The notes beneath the pieces were generated by a model. It searched no databases and was not told where the DNA came from. It saw only the letters and a program-made list of their open reading frames with translations. The position numbers and the translations under genes were made by a program. From Paramarasmius palmivorus (lineage: Eukaryota > Basidiomycota > Agaricomycetes > Agaricales > Marasmiaceae), in assembly GCA_037176845.1 (NCBI GenBank), contig JAYKXP010000209.1, positions 1 to 64,000 of the forward strand: a stretch of 64,000 nt of DNA, written 5' to 3'. Below are positions 12,401-24,287 of this stretch, piece by piece. Position 1 is the first letter of the stretch. Each line of letters begins with the position of its first letter.

Positions 12401-13263
12401 GAAAAGACGACAATGCTTCATTGAATGAAATTCGGGCGTATAAAGGATGTGTCTTCAACGTTTCTCCTTTTCTTCATCTCCTATACCATCCGTACCCAGT
12501 CGCTCCTTTTCTCCGAAGCAATCAAACTCCAGAATAGATAGGTAGGAGATGGCCGGGAAAAATTGACTGGTGGACAGCCTGTTTCGTGAAGGAGGTTCGA
12601 TGGACAGCAAAAGCTTGGAATGCAAGGTACTGTCGCCTGGGAAAATTGGAACCAGGAATGGCTTTTGCAACCATCGGACTTTGTCGGACATGTTCGGAGA
12701 ATAAACTCAGTGTCACCGTCTCTCCTCCTCTCCTCCTCCTCTACCTCCCTATCTACAGAACAAGCCATTGTTCTTGGTGTAAAAAAGCAGACTACTGGGC
12801 CCAAACTCTGAGAGGTGTGTAGGTCTCACACTCACTTTGTATTCGAAGCTCAGTGCTCAGTGCCGTATACGTTTTTCACCCTTTCGACGTGCACCTGTAC
12901 TGCATCGATTCGGTCACTACATACACTGGCCCATGCGCTTCAACGTCAAGGATTGCATAGACCTCTAACTATGACCTTGTCCGCCTATCCGACGATAGCC
13001 TCCTGGTAAAATGCTCGGCGCCCCAAATATGAACACCTGGCTTGGTGTCTGGCTGTACTTGTACCAATATCCGCTTGACCTAGGGTCCTTGTTCCTCAAA
13101 AGAAAATCAACATCGTCACAGCCATTTAAATTCCCCCCACACAGCTGTCCATCAGTTATCAGCACAGGTTTCACTTGACGAACGGGGAGAAGGACGAAAG
13201 GAATGGTACATATTACAGCGGATCCAATATTCCTGACAGATTTCACTGTTCAGGACTTTTGCT

Positions 13264-13377
13264 TAGTGTACAAACAAAATTGGTCTTTTTCCGGTAATCC
13301 GCACCTTCGAAAGTGGCGCTAGAGCCTCGAGATGCAGAGCGGATTACTGTGAAAGGTTATATTTTATTTGTACACTA
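13264..13377. mobile_element. Short palindromic MITE with TA duplication
   Basis: A 110-bp element at 13266-13375 between TA dinucleotides. The arms begin GTGTACAAA(C/T)AAAAT, and the arm similarity resumes at GTAATCCGC, so the whole element can fold into a long hairpin. There is no coding capacity. It lies just upstream of the fusion kinase gene and could affect its promoter. Terminal sequences differ from those of the 451-bp element, so it is a different family. Confidence 0.75.
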
Positions 13378-13523
13378 AACAAAAATCAAAAACAGCTAAA
13401 ATCGAAAAAGTTCCTGGAAATATTGCTGTACTATGATGCTTTGTAACTGCTCATGAATCAGAATACGGCTGCGGTGGGACCAGATCGCATCCGTCGACGT
13501 CGTATACGTCATTCCTTTCTTCC

Positions 13524-16500
13524 ATGACATACGAATACGAGCTCAAGCTACTCCGGCTGCTACTCCAGGATAAAAGAGCCTACGAGAAATTGTTGGATCA
13601 GAGAGGCGACCTGGCCCAGTCATTGTTAGACTGGTTACAACAGGTATGGACGGTTCTTTTGTTCTCGGCCGACATTGCTAAATCAGAAACTCGACCAGTT
13701 AATCGATGCTCCGGAAATCCCAAACGAGTTACGGCCTTTGATTTGCAAGGCAATGGTTCGTCTTTCGAAGAGATCCGAGCTTGGTCCAAATTGCTTGACA
13801 ATTCGAGGCGTTACGAAGCTCGGAGATTGTGCGGTCGCCTTCGGCGGGTTTGGTGATATATGGAAAGGACAGCTGGAAGGATTGGACGGGCACCTCATAT
13901 GTATCAAAGTCCCCAGAGTGAATCTCACGTCGGATATGCTGTATTTACTCAGGGTGCGTAACTTTCGAAGCGTTTGTAACCACATACTCACCTCGATGAT
14001 TGCAGAATTACCTTCGTGAGGCAATCATTTGGCGGCAGCTCAGACACCCTAACCTTCTTCCGTGCCTTGGCCTGTACTACCTCGATGATACGAAAGAACG
14101 TGTTTGCTTGATATCTCCCTGGATGGAAGAAAGAAATCTCGTTGAGTTCCTCAGAAATCACCCACGAGAATCCATTGACCACCTCCGGCTCATGTATGAC
14201 ATAGCCAGTGGACTGACTCATCTTCACGGCCTGAAGGTTGTTCACGGTGACCTCAAAAGCGTAGGCTGTTAAATCCCGTACTTGTAATTTCCCAAACTGA
14301 CGTACCCGAAACCATGTAGGCCAATATTCTGATTACAACATCCCACCGAGCTTGCATTGGCGACTTCGGCTTGTCCAACGTCGCAGACTCTCAATTTTTC
14401 AGCACCACGTCCAGTGTGCAAACAGGAGGTACTGCGCGATGGAGTGCCCCTGAAGTACATAATGGAAAAACACCGACGACAGAGAGCGATATTTATTCGT
14501 GCGGATGCCTTTTCTATGAGGTCCGTAGTTTCTTCTGCTCACTCAAGAAAACCTAATAAAAGGTGTCAGGTTATGACAGGCCTCCTTCCGTTTTATACGC
14601 TGAAGAGGGACCCCGCAATTTTAATGGCGGTTTTGCGAGGGGAACGTCCTCTAAAACCTCCCGATATCAACATACCAGAGTGGCTATGGTCGTTAATTAA
14701 CCACTGTTGGAGGGCTGAGCCTGTGTCACGACCCAGGGCAGATGATCTGTTTCAGAGTCTATCATCAGGAAGAAATATCCCCCCTGCAGAGAACTGGAGT
14801 GACACATTATTCTCCGGGGTTCAAAAGAATATATCAACAGGTCACCAGGATCAAAACGTGCTGGAATTTCTGGAAGCAGTTGTCAAAACGCAAGACATAC
14901 CTGAATTGGCCCAGGGAACACCAGCGAATGTGGAAGATTCACAATCTGGTAACTCAGTGCGTCACAGTTTATTAGTACCACTCAACACCTCTGACGCCTC
15001 TTCGCCTCAGCCGTCACACATACGTGACCTGGGTCAAGAACCTGTCATTGCGATCGGCAAGACAGCAGTGGATATTTCAGTAGAATTTGCTCCTGTTCCC
15101 GAACTGCAGCCTGCAGTAGATCTACTCTTCCAGATCATCGAACTCTGTGAGAATGTATCAATCAATCGGTGAGTTGTTCAATTGCAGTGCCATCGATGAA
15201 CGGCTCGGACGCTCACTGGCTTGCAATAGGACTCAGGCGCGAAGTCTGTCTCTCTGCTGCTACAATCTCCTACAGGCTGTGCGAGATCATGAGCACCATG
15301 TGCCTAACAGTCTGCAAACCATCTCTCAAGATGTTCAAGCGTAGGGGTCACATTGTCGTCCATTTCCAATGAGTTCATGCCTCTGTCGCTATAGTTGTTT
15401 CAAACAGATTCGAGTGACAATGGCAAAATGGGCAGAGTTAGGTTTCATCAAGTCATTTTTGAACCAGGATTATATGATGGAGGATATAGAGAGTTGTCTT
15501 GTGACAATTTCTGACTGTTTTAGAAATTTCCAGGTGTGTGGAACTTAAACCAATGCGTAGAATCGACATTCACCCAGAGACAGTTCGCGGGAACCATGGA
15601 GATCAGCCACTGGCAGGAGGATTTCGAGAAGGCTTACAAAGAAGACCAGAAGGGAATGCTCATGCATCTCTCTGACATCAAGAACGGGCAAGCAATGGCC
15701 CTCGAAATATCAAATGAACCAGAGGAAAAGCGCGTGAGGTTTATGACAAGGATGCAGGACGTGTGTTTTCTATCTTTAGCTCTTCCATGATCATTTTACT
15801 AAACACCTAACAGGAATTAGGTCAACACAATACGCGAGGGGACACTGTACACAGCGGATTGTCCAGTAATCTATACCAAATCCAACTTGAATGTAAAGAG
15901 ATCCTGCCAGATTTGCACCTCAAGCGTGGCGAGGTCGAACGCATCGGGGTGTCTCCACTCAAAGGAGAAGGAGCTATGGATATCTACGAAGGTCTCTATC
16001 TTAAGAGAGAGAGGGTTGCGATCAAAACTATACGCGCCTCGAACTTCAATCCAAAGAATATCGAGGTATATTCCATGATCTCGTGAATGGCCCGAGGATA
16101 ATGATGGTTTCACGTAGCGGTTCTCGCGCGAAGTCGAGGTCTGGACTGAGCTCTGGAAGGTAGACAGGGGTAAACATATTCTACCCTTCTATGGGTTTTG
16201 TGTTGAAGGTGGACCGTACCCGTACCCGTACGTTTGATTTGTTTTGCGCATGCGTCGGACTTTTAGCTCAAGCGCCCGGCAGATATATGGTCAGTCCGTG
16301 GAAGTCTAACGGTACTGCCATCGACTATGTCACAAAGTTCGACTTGACTGTCAATTATCCCGAACTAGTAAGTACAATCGCTACCTTCAAGAACTAGGTT
16401 CCTTACTCATCGAGACGACGCTCACAGATGATCAACATCGCCCGTGGTATTCAAGTTCTACATTATATGAAGCCGCCCGTCGTCCATGGCGGCCTCAAAG

Positions 16501-17046
16501 CTGACAACATCGTCATTGATGAAACGGGGAATCCTTTAATCGCGAGCTTCGGGTCTTCACAGGTTCATGCTTCGTCGAAATTGTCTACTCAAGTAATGGT
16601 ACTCAAAGTACGCATCCTCGCAGATCATTAAAGACATTACCAGAGTACCATTCAGCCTGAGCCGAATGACCAATTCATGGCGATGGTCTGCACCGGAGGT
16701 TATCATTGATGGAGCACCTCCTTCTCTCGCGGTAGACATTTATGCCTTCGCGATGACCGTTCTCGAGGTAAGCTTGAACCATTCACCCCATTGACACTTA
16801 TATGTGACATCACTTTAGATATATACGCACAAACGAACATTCTCCAACATCGAGGACCCGAGGGAGGTTCTGATTGAGCTCTCCAACGGGATTTTTCCTC
16901 TTAGGCCGACAGAAGCGCAAGTGTTGCAAAGGGGACTGGATGATAACACTTGGAATTTGATGACTAAATGTTGGAGTTCTGATGCGTCGTCGAGACCCAA
17001 TATCGATGCCGTTCTCAGCACGCTAGGAGCTTCCGAAGCTTTGTAG
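13524..17046 (+). CDS. Fusion protein: TKL-like kinase + MLKL-NTD-like helical domain + pseudokinase
   Basis: Exons that fit in phase: 13524-13643, 13687-13953, 14006-14260, 14320-14520, 14570-15168, 15230-15340, 15395-15533, then about 15590-15760, 15815-16065, 16120-16230, 16285-16370, 16428-16570, 16660-16768 and 16820-17046. Part 1 is a complete kinase like A and B: helical module, [38 protein letters not shown]. The same exon runs on without stop or in-frame Met into [20 protein letters not shown]. Next come [22 protein letters not shown] and [15 protein letters not shown], the pattern of the MLKL-type four-helix adaptor domain of Agaricomycetes. Part 3 is a second kinase fold with VAIKTI. 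Its catalytic loop is HGGLKADN (aspartate lost) and ASFGSS replaces DFG, so it is a pseudokinase. Its end ([17 protein letters not shown]) is intact. By analogy it may act in regulated cell death or non-self response. The alternative is two genes with an unseen promoter near 15.0 kb. Confidence 0.75.
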
Positions 17047-17129
17047 GATAATGCACGCGGACAGGGCTACGTATGATCAGAAGATACCGAATTGTCTTTG
17101 GTGGATTTGTGCTACTTGTATATCCATAA

Positions 17130-19013
17130 TTACTGCGATGCAAAGAATACTGTAAGAATGAGAACATAAATGGCCACCCCAGAAATGGTGCTCGAGGAAG
17201 CGGAACCAGAGGAAGATGAAGTTGTTCGGCCTACATCGGATGAGACCGTTGAACTAACTCGCTCCAGAGTGGTATTCATAGTAATCGGTAGCGTCAAGAC
17301 AAGGACTGACGATATTTGCGTGACAGTGAGGTGCCCATCCGTGTCCGATTCCTCTATGCTCGGGGTTATGATACTCGTTACAGGGAAGTTGTGCTGTTTG
17401 TCAGACTGAGTGATATCGACTGTGACTGGTATGGTGGTAATAAGGTGCGACGTTGTAAGAACGGTAACAGGACCTGCGTCGTCCACGGTTACAGTACTAG
17501 GAGAAATAGAGATGGGAGGATCGAAGATAGCGACGGAAGAAGGACTGTCGACAGGGGCGGTGGGATCGAAGACAGTGACGGAAGAAGTGGTCGGTAAGAC
17601 AACGGGGAAATCTGTTTTAGAGACCGGGCTCGCCGAAACCGCAGCCGAGTCGACCACAATCGAAGTTGTAAGCACCGGGCCAACATTCGTCGGGGAATCC
17701 CTGGCCACCACTCTCGAGGCTAGTGCCTTCGTCGAGAAAGTCCGAATATACGCGATCTCCCAATACGCAGTGGCATAATTGCTTCCGTCCCCGTACACAT
17801 CCGACTAGTAGAACCACAATAAGTATACCAAAGCTGGCAAATTGCGGAACGTACGTACAATGCACTCTCCAGGACATGTTTCAGCGTACACTTCAGGTAT
17901 ACCTGCCCTACAAGTCGACTCAGGTCGATGATCACCAGCCAAGGCAAAGGAATGCTCACCATTGACCGCACAGTGTGATGTCTAAGATGAGCTTTTGTGG
18001 CTTGAAAAACTTCTCGATATCGCAGCCAGCAGCGGGATAGGCTGCGCTGTGTTTTCCCCAATCTGATAAATTCATAGACGAGTAGGAGTCGGCTTCAGAT
18101 ATAGAGACTGGGATATCACGTCGCTGCGAACATTCTATCAGTTTCATGGAAGCGAGGATCAAAAAACCAACACCCACACTCCAAAACCACATGAACACCC
18201 CTTGAACATCGATCTTGAGAGCAAACACGCCCCCTCCAGCCTTCGCGAACCCTTCTCCGTAGCTGTCAGACTTCGTTTCCTCAACCTTGCAGCCTACGTC
18301 GCTGTTACAGTCCGTAGCAAGCGTTTTGCCTCCTTGGTCAACGCCGGGAGACTGCACACAACCAGGATCGCTGTGCATCACCATGTTGTTGGCCGTCATT
18401 CCGTTGATGCCCTCGATGAGATCAAGCTCGCCAGCGTGTGGCCATCCGAGCTCGGTTCCCAGCGTCCAAAATGCAGGCCATACCTGAGATAATGTATCAG
18501 AGCTATTGAAAGATTCAGAGATCAAAGGACGTACAGAGCAACCATAAGGAATATGAACGGCGTCTATGATGATCAAGCTTCCAATAGCGTACGCATCTTT
18601 CGATGTGATCTTAACCTGGAATGATAATCAGCTTAGCGGCTGGATGCCTAAAGACGAAAAGATGTACTCACGGATTTGCGGTAAGCAGACAAACTACCGG
18701 CCTCGATGTTGGTGGTATTGTCGACTCGAATGATACCGTGTCCAGTCGAAGGGTCAACAAAGGTAAGCCTATCTCGAGTACCAGTTTGTCTGTCGACGTA
18801 GGAAACATTGCCTATATTTCCATTAGCACAAGTGTTTGGTGCAATACGTGAAATGTACGCACCCCAGGTAGTATCGTCAATGTTCCCATAGTAGTCCCAC
18901 TCTGAAAAGAACCCTGATCCGGCATATTCTCGTACAGGTTCATATACTCCCAGAGCCGCGAAGGCTTTAGCAAAGAGGAGAGTCTTGAAGAAAAGAGCGT
19001 AGGTTGATCTCAT
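17130..19013 (-). CDS. GH16 family endo-beta-1,3(4)-glucanase-like protein, secreted and GPI-anchored
   Basis: Glycoside hydrolase that should cleave beta-1,3/1,4-glucans at the cell wall. Reading leftward from ATG 19013, the protein has a signal peptide (MRSTYALFFKTLLFAKAFAA) and the GH16 core. The core includes SEWDYYGNID, GSLSAYRKS, WPAFWTLG and the catalytic motif GELDLIEGIN (two catalytic Glu around one Asp). Further GH16 landmarks follow: NNMVMHSDPGC, GVFALKIDVQG, MWFWS, and SDWGKHSAAYP near the substrate side. After the last core strands (DVYGDGSNYATAYWEIAYIRTF) comes a ~150-residue Ser/Thr/Val-rich stalk ending SSSSGSASSSTISG plus a hydrophobic tail (VAIYVLILTVFFASQ), the layout of a GPI-anchored wall protein. 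About five short introns fit in phase. One near 18180-18130 is 54 nt with no in-frame stop. Long plus-strand frames over the stalk are antisense shadows of the simple-sequence codons. Confidence 0.9.
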
Positions 19014-19399
19014 GTCAAGGAGAGCTGGAAGAAAAGAATGAACAACTATTTACGGCGACAAGGGCTTTATAAACTCACATCTCGCAGTGTCAACCATCAT
19101 CGCACGGGAACAACTCAGGTGCGATGACCAGTTCGTATCGAGATGGAAACGGGTTCATGGCAGATGTTGAGATGCAAGAGCACAGAGAGTGATGTTGACG
19201 AAAATAGGTATTTGCGCTTTCATAGTCCTAGGCACCACATTAAAGTCGAGAAACGTGACCACTCTTCCGTGCGACGGTGCAACCTTGATACATTTGCCAC
19301 AGAATAAATTTTAGGCTGCGCAACGGCCCCACATCCCAGTGTGCATCAGATCGCCCCAGCCGACTTGTGCATTACATTCGCCGGAACAGGGCTTGCCAT

Positions 19400-19815
19400 G
19401 AGGTAAGAATCTGAAAAAAAGTCAACCCGCATCTATGCCTATGGTGTCCTATATACCCACAACGCAGAGACAGGAAAACCACGGGACGGGTATCTGTGGG
19501 TGTAATAGAAGTAACGAGGAAGGGTGTATAGGGGAACTGGGAAAGGCCAGGTTCAATGATCGATACAGCCCTGTTGGTGTCGGTGGCCGCTTTTCCTGTT
19601 CTGTACGTCATGTATCTTTCTTCGCCGTTCCCTAATCCTAGATTCGCATCCACGCCCATCGTGTCCTATATCCCCGAAATGAAGAGATAGAAAGACCGCA
19701 GGTAGCGCGAGGGGATACGAAGAGTATCCTTCCCTTCTCGTCCTTCCACCGGATGGCCTAAGCCTCATGTACGCCCATCAGCCCATGCCGCTTGCAGTGA
19801 AGAGTCGAACGTTCC
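19400..19815 (+). repeat. Diverged dispersed repeat, copies 2 and 3 in tandem
   Basis: Two units start with CGCATCTATGCCTATGGTGT (about 19430) and CGCATCCACGCCCATCGTGT (about 19645). Each is followed by CCTATAT...CCC, a purine-rich segment with AGAGAYAG.AA.ACC, and later a GCC(T/G)TTCCTG or similar pyrimidine block. The second unit also matches 12205-12400. No ends can be fixed. Confidence 0.45.
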
Positions 19816-20723
19816 GGTAGCCCGAGGAACGAGAAGTACTAGTCGATACCGGTAAGACGCATGTACGGTGGACTGGGACATTCTTCTTCATCTGCCTTCA
19901 CCCAGCAAACTGCATACCCAAACCGACTGGACGGATACAGGAGTGGAGACACGACAAAGGGGTGTAGGTGTGGATTGGAGAGATTGAGGGATTGGACGCG
20001 TTCATCGTCTCTATTAGTATTGGGGAGAGAGCACCTATGGCAGCACCTGTCACGTGATATTGACACCTGTCAGGTGGTTATAAGGTAAGTCAAGCGCGCC
20101 AAGAATCAACGAACCTTAGAGGTCCCCTCCCGAGATGATACCTACTCTTCGGCACCATCCATCCGCCCATCCTGTAATCATCCTTCGCGACCCACCCACA
20201 AACCATCCATATGCCATCCTCCCAAACGTCTTTCTGTGTCTATTTTGCACGCGATGTACTGCCGAAACGCTTTTTCAGTCTCGTTCCACGGTCCACACAC
20301 CCCAATGACCACATCAAACGCGTCGGCCACAGAGATGCACGCCCCAACACTACGGCGAGAGGCGTTATCATCTAATTCCGCTACACGAACCACAAGAAGG
20401 AACGAGGGTGTGAGCATCGTAAAGTGCTGAAGTCTGAAGCGGTGGCAGAGGGGACGCTGCAACTTGGACAATCGGAAGGAGCTGAGCACAACTATGGGCG
20501 ATTGGCACAGGTATGTCACTGAAATAGATCTTGAGGATGAGCCACTATTGACTTTTGCACCCTCACTGGAATAGATACTTAACAAGATGATCAGGATTTC
20601 GAGATTACAACCTCATCAACTTCGATGCGGACCCTACCCTTCACTTGTAGATGCTTTCTAATCTGCTCTCGCTCACCTCTCACCCTTTTCGTGTCTGTGT
20701 ACCAAACGGCTCAGGTGTGGATG

Positions 20724-20812
20724 ATAAAAGATTGTTGAGGATGCATCGGGAGATTATCGGAGAATCTTTTAGGCATCCCGTAGGCATCCCGTAGGCATCC
20801 CGACAATCTTTT
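20724..20812. repeat. Inverted repeat enclosing a tandem GGCATCCCGTA repeat
   Basis: AAAAGATTGT at about 20725 is repeated inversely as ACAATCTTTT at about 20802. Between them the unit GGCATCCCGTA occurs in two full copies plus a partial third, and GGATGCATCGGGA on the left is partly complementary to it. The stretch could fold into a hairpin. It might be a tiny MITE relic or a structured RNA, but nothing else supports either. Confidence 0.5.
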
Positions 20813-23800
20813 CATTGCACAACCATCTCGACGCTCTCTAGCAAGAGGCGACTAGTGTCGTCAATTCATCTTTGCTTGTATCTTCCACTGGCAGAGTATC
20901 CCCCTCCACTCTACATCATCTAGAGATCATCCTCGGATGAGAGTGCCCCAGAACGATCCTCTCGTGTCGCGGCAGTTGCACGAGGCGAGTAGCGTCCGAG
21001 TTGCGTTGCTTCTTTGGCATTTGTCGAAAGTGTATATCCGAATATCCGAAAACATATGCGTGGATGCTACGGGTACATAGAAGAAGTGCAACTCTAGGAG
21101 GAAGTAATACCAGGTAGAAGGAGTAAGGTTAGTATGGATACACGGAGAAGAGACGGACAGAGGAATACGACCGGATTACAGATGTATGTTGCGCACGCGA
21201 TAGGGAGCTGTACCAAGAAGTCGATACTCACAGGTATTTCTTGGGCCTGTAGTTACCATACAGTAGTAATGCTAGTTGAATACTGCTAAGCATCAATCCT
21301 TTCATGGATTTACCCTGTAAGATGACGCATCGGAACAGACAATTCCCAATCTGCCTATCCAACCACTTCGGCAGCAAGTGGCCGATTTTCTATCTATACC
21401 CTGAGCTCCTTAGTCAATGGCTCTACATATTATGACTCCGAATGAGTTTACGCACAAGTGCTCTGCACGACGATTAACAAAGGCGAAGTCGCGGGTTCAA
21501 ATCATTGGCAGTTGTCCATCAAACCGCAAAAAACCATCATACCTTGACGGATATTTGGCTGGCCTCTATCATACACCACTTCCGTTTTAGTTATGAGCCA
21601 TATCAAGCTATCGATTGTCGAGGGAAGCTGAGATCTGACAGACATAGAGGAAAAGGTAAAGGACAAATGTCGGCATAAGTACGCAGAGTTGCCGTTATGA
21701 GTACAGTAGATCACTTACTCCCATATTGCGACTTTACCTTTTCGTTTGAACCCATTTCGTGGCGAATCATCCTAAAATTCAAAGATGTTGAAGGTATCAT
21801 ATGCATGTGTGTCATGTATAAACATCTGAGCTAAATAGCAAGCCCATCTCATGCTATTCTTGATTTATGTTTTCGCAAGTTGCGGTAATCCTTTACTTTT
21901 TCAATCTTCTTCGACTGTTGCTTCGATGATTCGCTTCGAGCCTAGTATCATAGTATGCATACCCTTTAGCCTCTCTGCATTCAGAAAGACCATTCAAGTG
22001 TTGTCTTGGATCCATTTCGGCGCAGCAACATCCACAGTTTGCCATTTCAGCCAGTATGTCAGGGAAAGCGTTGTAAGATCATAATCTACGGTACATTTTG
22101 ATAGAGTACGCATCAAGATTGCCTACGTAGTGCCACAGTATGTACCTTCCACGATCTGCATACCAAACCATGCAAGCTCGTCTGAACGGGATGATCAGCT
22201 TGCGTTGCGGAAAGAACATACAAGTGAGAAGCATACCGGCATATCCTCCGGGCCTCGCACATACAGGATCCTTTGCTAGAATTGAAGGAATTGCATGTAG
22301 TGGTCCATGAAACGAGAGTGCAGAAGAACCTCGGGAAAAAGAGGCTCAAGATTGCACTTGGATCGAAGGATTACGCGAAAGGGATGGCAGAAGTTTAATG
22401 ATGTCGTGAATCTGCTCGGTCGTTGAAGAGCCTATAAAACTGATTTCAAGACCATCTATCAAGGGTCAGGACGCGACTGTCAGGGGGAAGATAGAATACA
22501 CACAACGAGGACCTGGGATGAAGATCTGCGAGCATAGCGACGAGTTTCGAGCGCCTGTAGCACGTGCGGGACAAAGAAGAGATGGTGTTGCATTCTAGCA
22601 ATGATCCAGCATCAAAACGATTGGCATTTACACGTATCAAAAAAGGGCATAAACGCAGTCATCGTGTCCTGCTCTTTCTCTTTTCTCCATTCAAGTGCAC
22701 GAGCTGCATAGTGCTAGATACTTCTTGTGAATGATATGGCTATGGGATGCCATCTGTGCGGTAATAGATCGAAGTATATTGGATGGGAGAGGGGCGGTTC
22801 ACAAAAGAAAGCACGCGTGACATCGCGTACGTTCCGCATTCTTTCGGGATCTAACGCGCACTGAACACAGAATTCAGCTAAAAGCAATAACCTAAGCAAT
22901 AAAGAGGCTCACCAATTGTGTACGGTCCCATCCCAATCCCAATTCTGAAGGCGGCCCCCAAGCCGTGTAACACCCAGCCAAAATTGTTACTAAACGCGTC
23001 GAATGAGCCGATAAGAGGATATAATATTCAATCCTGCGACATATGATGTTGGAAAACGCGTGTTTTTGGGGTGGGTCGACGTCTTGGGTGGACAGCAAGG
23101 ATGGGAAGGAGGCGGTAGTGGTGAAAAAAAGACCGGAAAAAGCCGGGGTGAGGTAGGCAATGATTAGGGTTTCCTTGCCGAGGATGCCGAAGGATCGCTC
23201 AAGCATCTAGAGGCTGGATGAGGGATGCAGCAGAGGGTAGCGGCCAAATTATGGCTGGATGCATCGTGGATGCATCTGCAGATGGGACCTCTGAGGTCGT
23301 TTTCACACATACACAAAAGGGGGCCTTTAGGTCTCCGCCATGCCGTAAAAAGTGCCGCCTGGGCTGAGTGGCCGTCTGAATTCGTTTCCCATTGCCCGGC
23401 CGATCCGGCGGTATAATTTTCCCATGCACTCCTTTTTTCTCTCCGGCCCGGCGGTCCTTGTTGAAGTTTCCTTTTCACGTCTACCACAACTCGAAGGGGG
23501 CACAATGAGTGCACAATGGCTTCTCGGTGATAGTACGTATGATTTTACTACATGCATGCGGGATGCATGGTGATTTCTGGTCTCCCATATAGATTCGTTC
23601 GAAAGGGATGCGTGATGCTGGGTCTCGTACGTCGTGTCGAGGAGTCGGGCCTTCAGAGCTGAGCCTCTGATTCTATCGTTTATCGAAGGGAAGTCGATGA
23701 TCAAAACACCCGTTTAGTTATGAACTAGTATGATTCTGGGACCGCGTTTAGGTGATACTTTCAAAGGTGTGTGCAAAGTGCTTGCCAGTACATGCTTTTT

Positions 23801-24287
23801 CAGTCTCTTTCCTTCTCTTGACAGAATTTCAACAGGATGTACGATGAGTGATAGCAAAGCTCGAAGATTTGTTCTTTGATATATGCCGAAAGCCTGACTC
23901 CTCTCACTCAATGAAACGAGGAGTGTAACGCACCGAAACCATCTGAAGCATTCCACGCCAAAAGCCTAGAACCGAGGTGCAGTGATGATGACCTATGTCG
24001 CTCTTTTTCATACGCCGGTGGGCCGCCTTTAAGGTGCGTTCAAGTTGGAGCAAACATCTTCGGCATACAACTACGCAGATCACCAGGGCGGCGCAGGAGC
24101 ATGGCGAGTTTCAACGCTTGTATTCTGCTCTATTCTCTTCGCTCATGCACATCTTCAAACCTAAATCGACTACAGTGGTCATTTCTTTCTGTGGATACGC
24201 GATGCTCAGTTGTGGGCCGGATGAACATTGGTTGCTGGCGTAAGTAACAACTAAGAAGATGCATAGTACAGCTGACAGTAGATGACT

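Larger units (their letters stand above)
11858..13523. other. Divergent intergenic region between kinase B and the kinase fusion gene
   Basis: This holds the presumptive promoters of the minus-strand kinase B and the plus-strand fusion gene. It contains part of a diverged dispersed repeat (about 12200-12400) and a 110-bp inverted-repeat element (13266-13375) only ~150 bp upstream of the fusion gene start. Open frames of ~100 codons on the minus strand (12135-12458, 12481-12804) are not recognisable, and I cannot call them genes. Confidence 0.45.
19014..24287. other. Gene-poor region with diverged repeats
   Basis: More than 5 kb without a convincing gene. It contains two adjacent, diverged copies of a repeat (19400-19815), a ~90-bp inverted repeat around a short tandem repeat (20724-20812) and a tRNA-like but unconvincing stretch near 21400-21510. 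The longest frames are minus 20178-20585 (135 codons, protein-like end AFRQYIACKIDTERRLGGWH) and minus 23164-23514. Neither resembles a known family, and I do not call them genes. The promoter of the GH16 gene should lie just above 19013. Confidence 0.45.

Noticed and set aside
17170..17778. Plus-strand open frames of 80-120 codons
   Set aside because: Antisense shadows of the Ser/Thr/Val-rich stalk of the GH16 protein.
20178..20585. Minus-strand frame of 135 codons
   Set aside because: Protein-like in its second half but without a signal peptide, splice partner or family resemblance; left as unconfirmed.
21402..21510. tRNA-like stretch (TTAGTCAATGGC near 21410 resembling an A box, GGGTTCAAATC near 21495 resembling a B box)
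   Set aside because: The T-arm bases around GGGTTCAAATCATTG do not pair, and no acceptor stem or convincing anticodon arm can be drawn. At most an old tRNA-derived SINE fragment.
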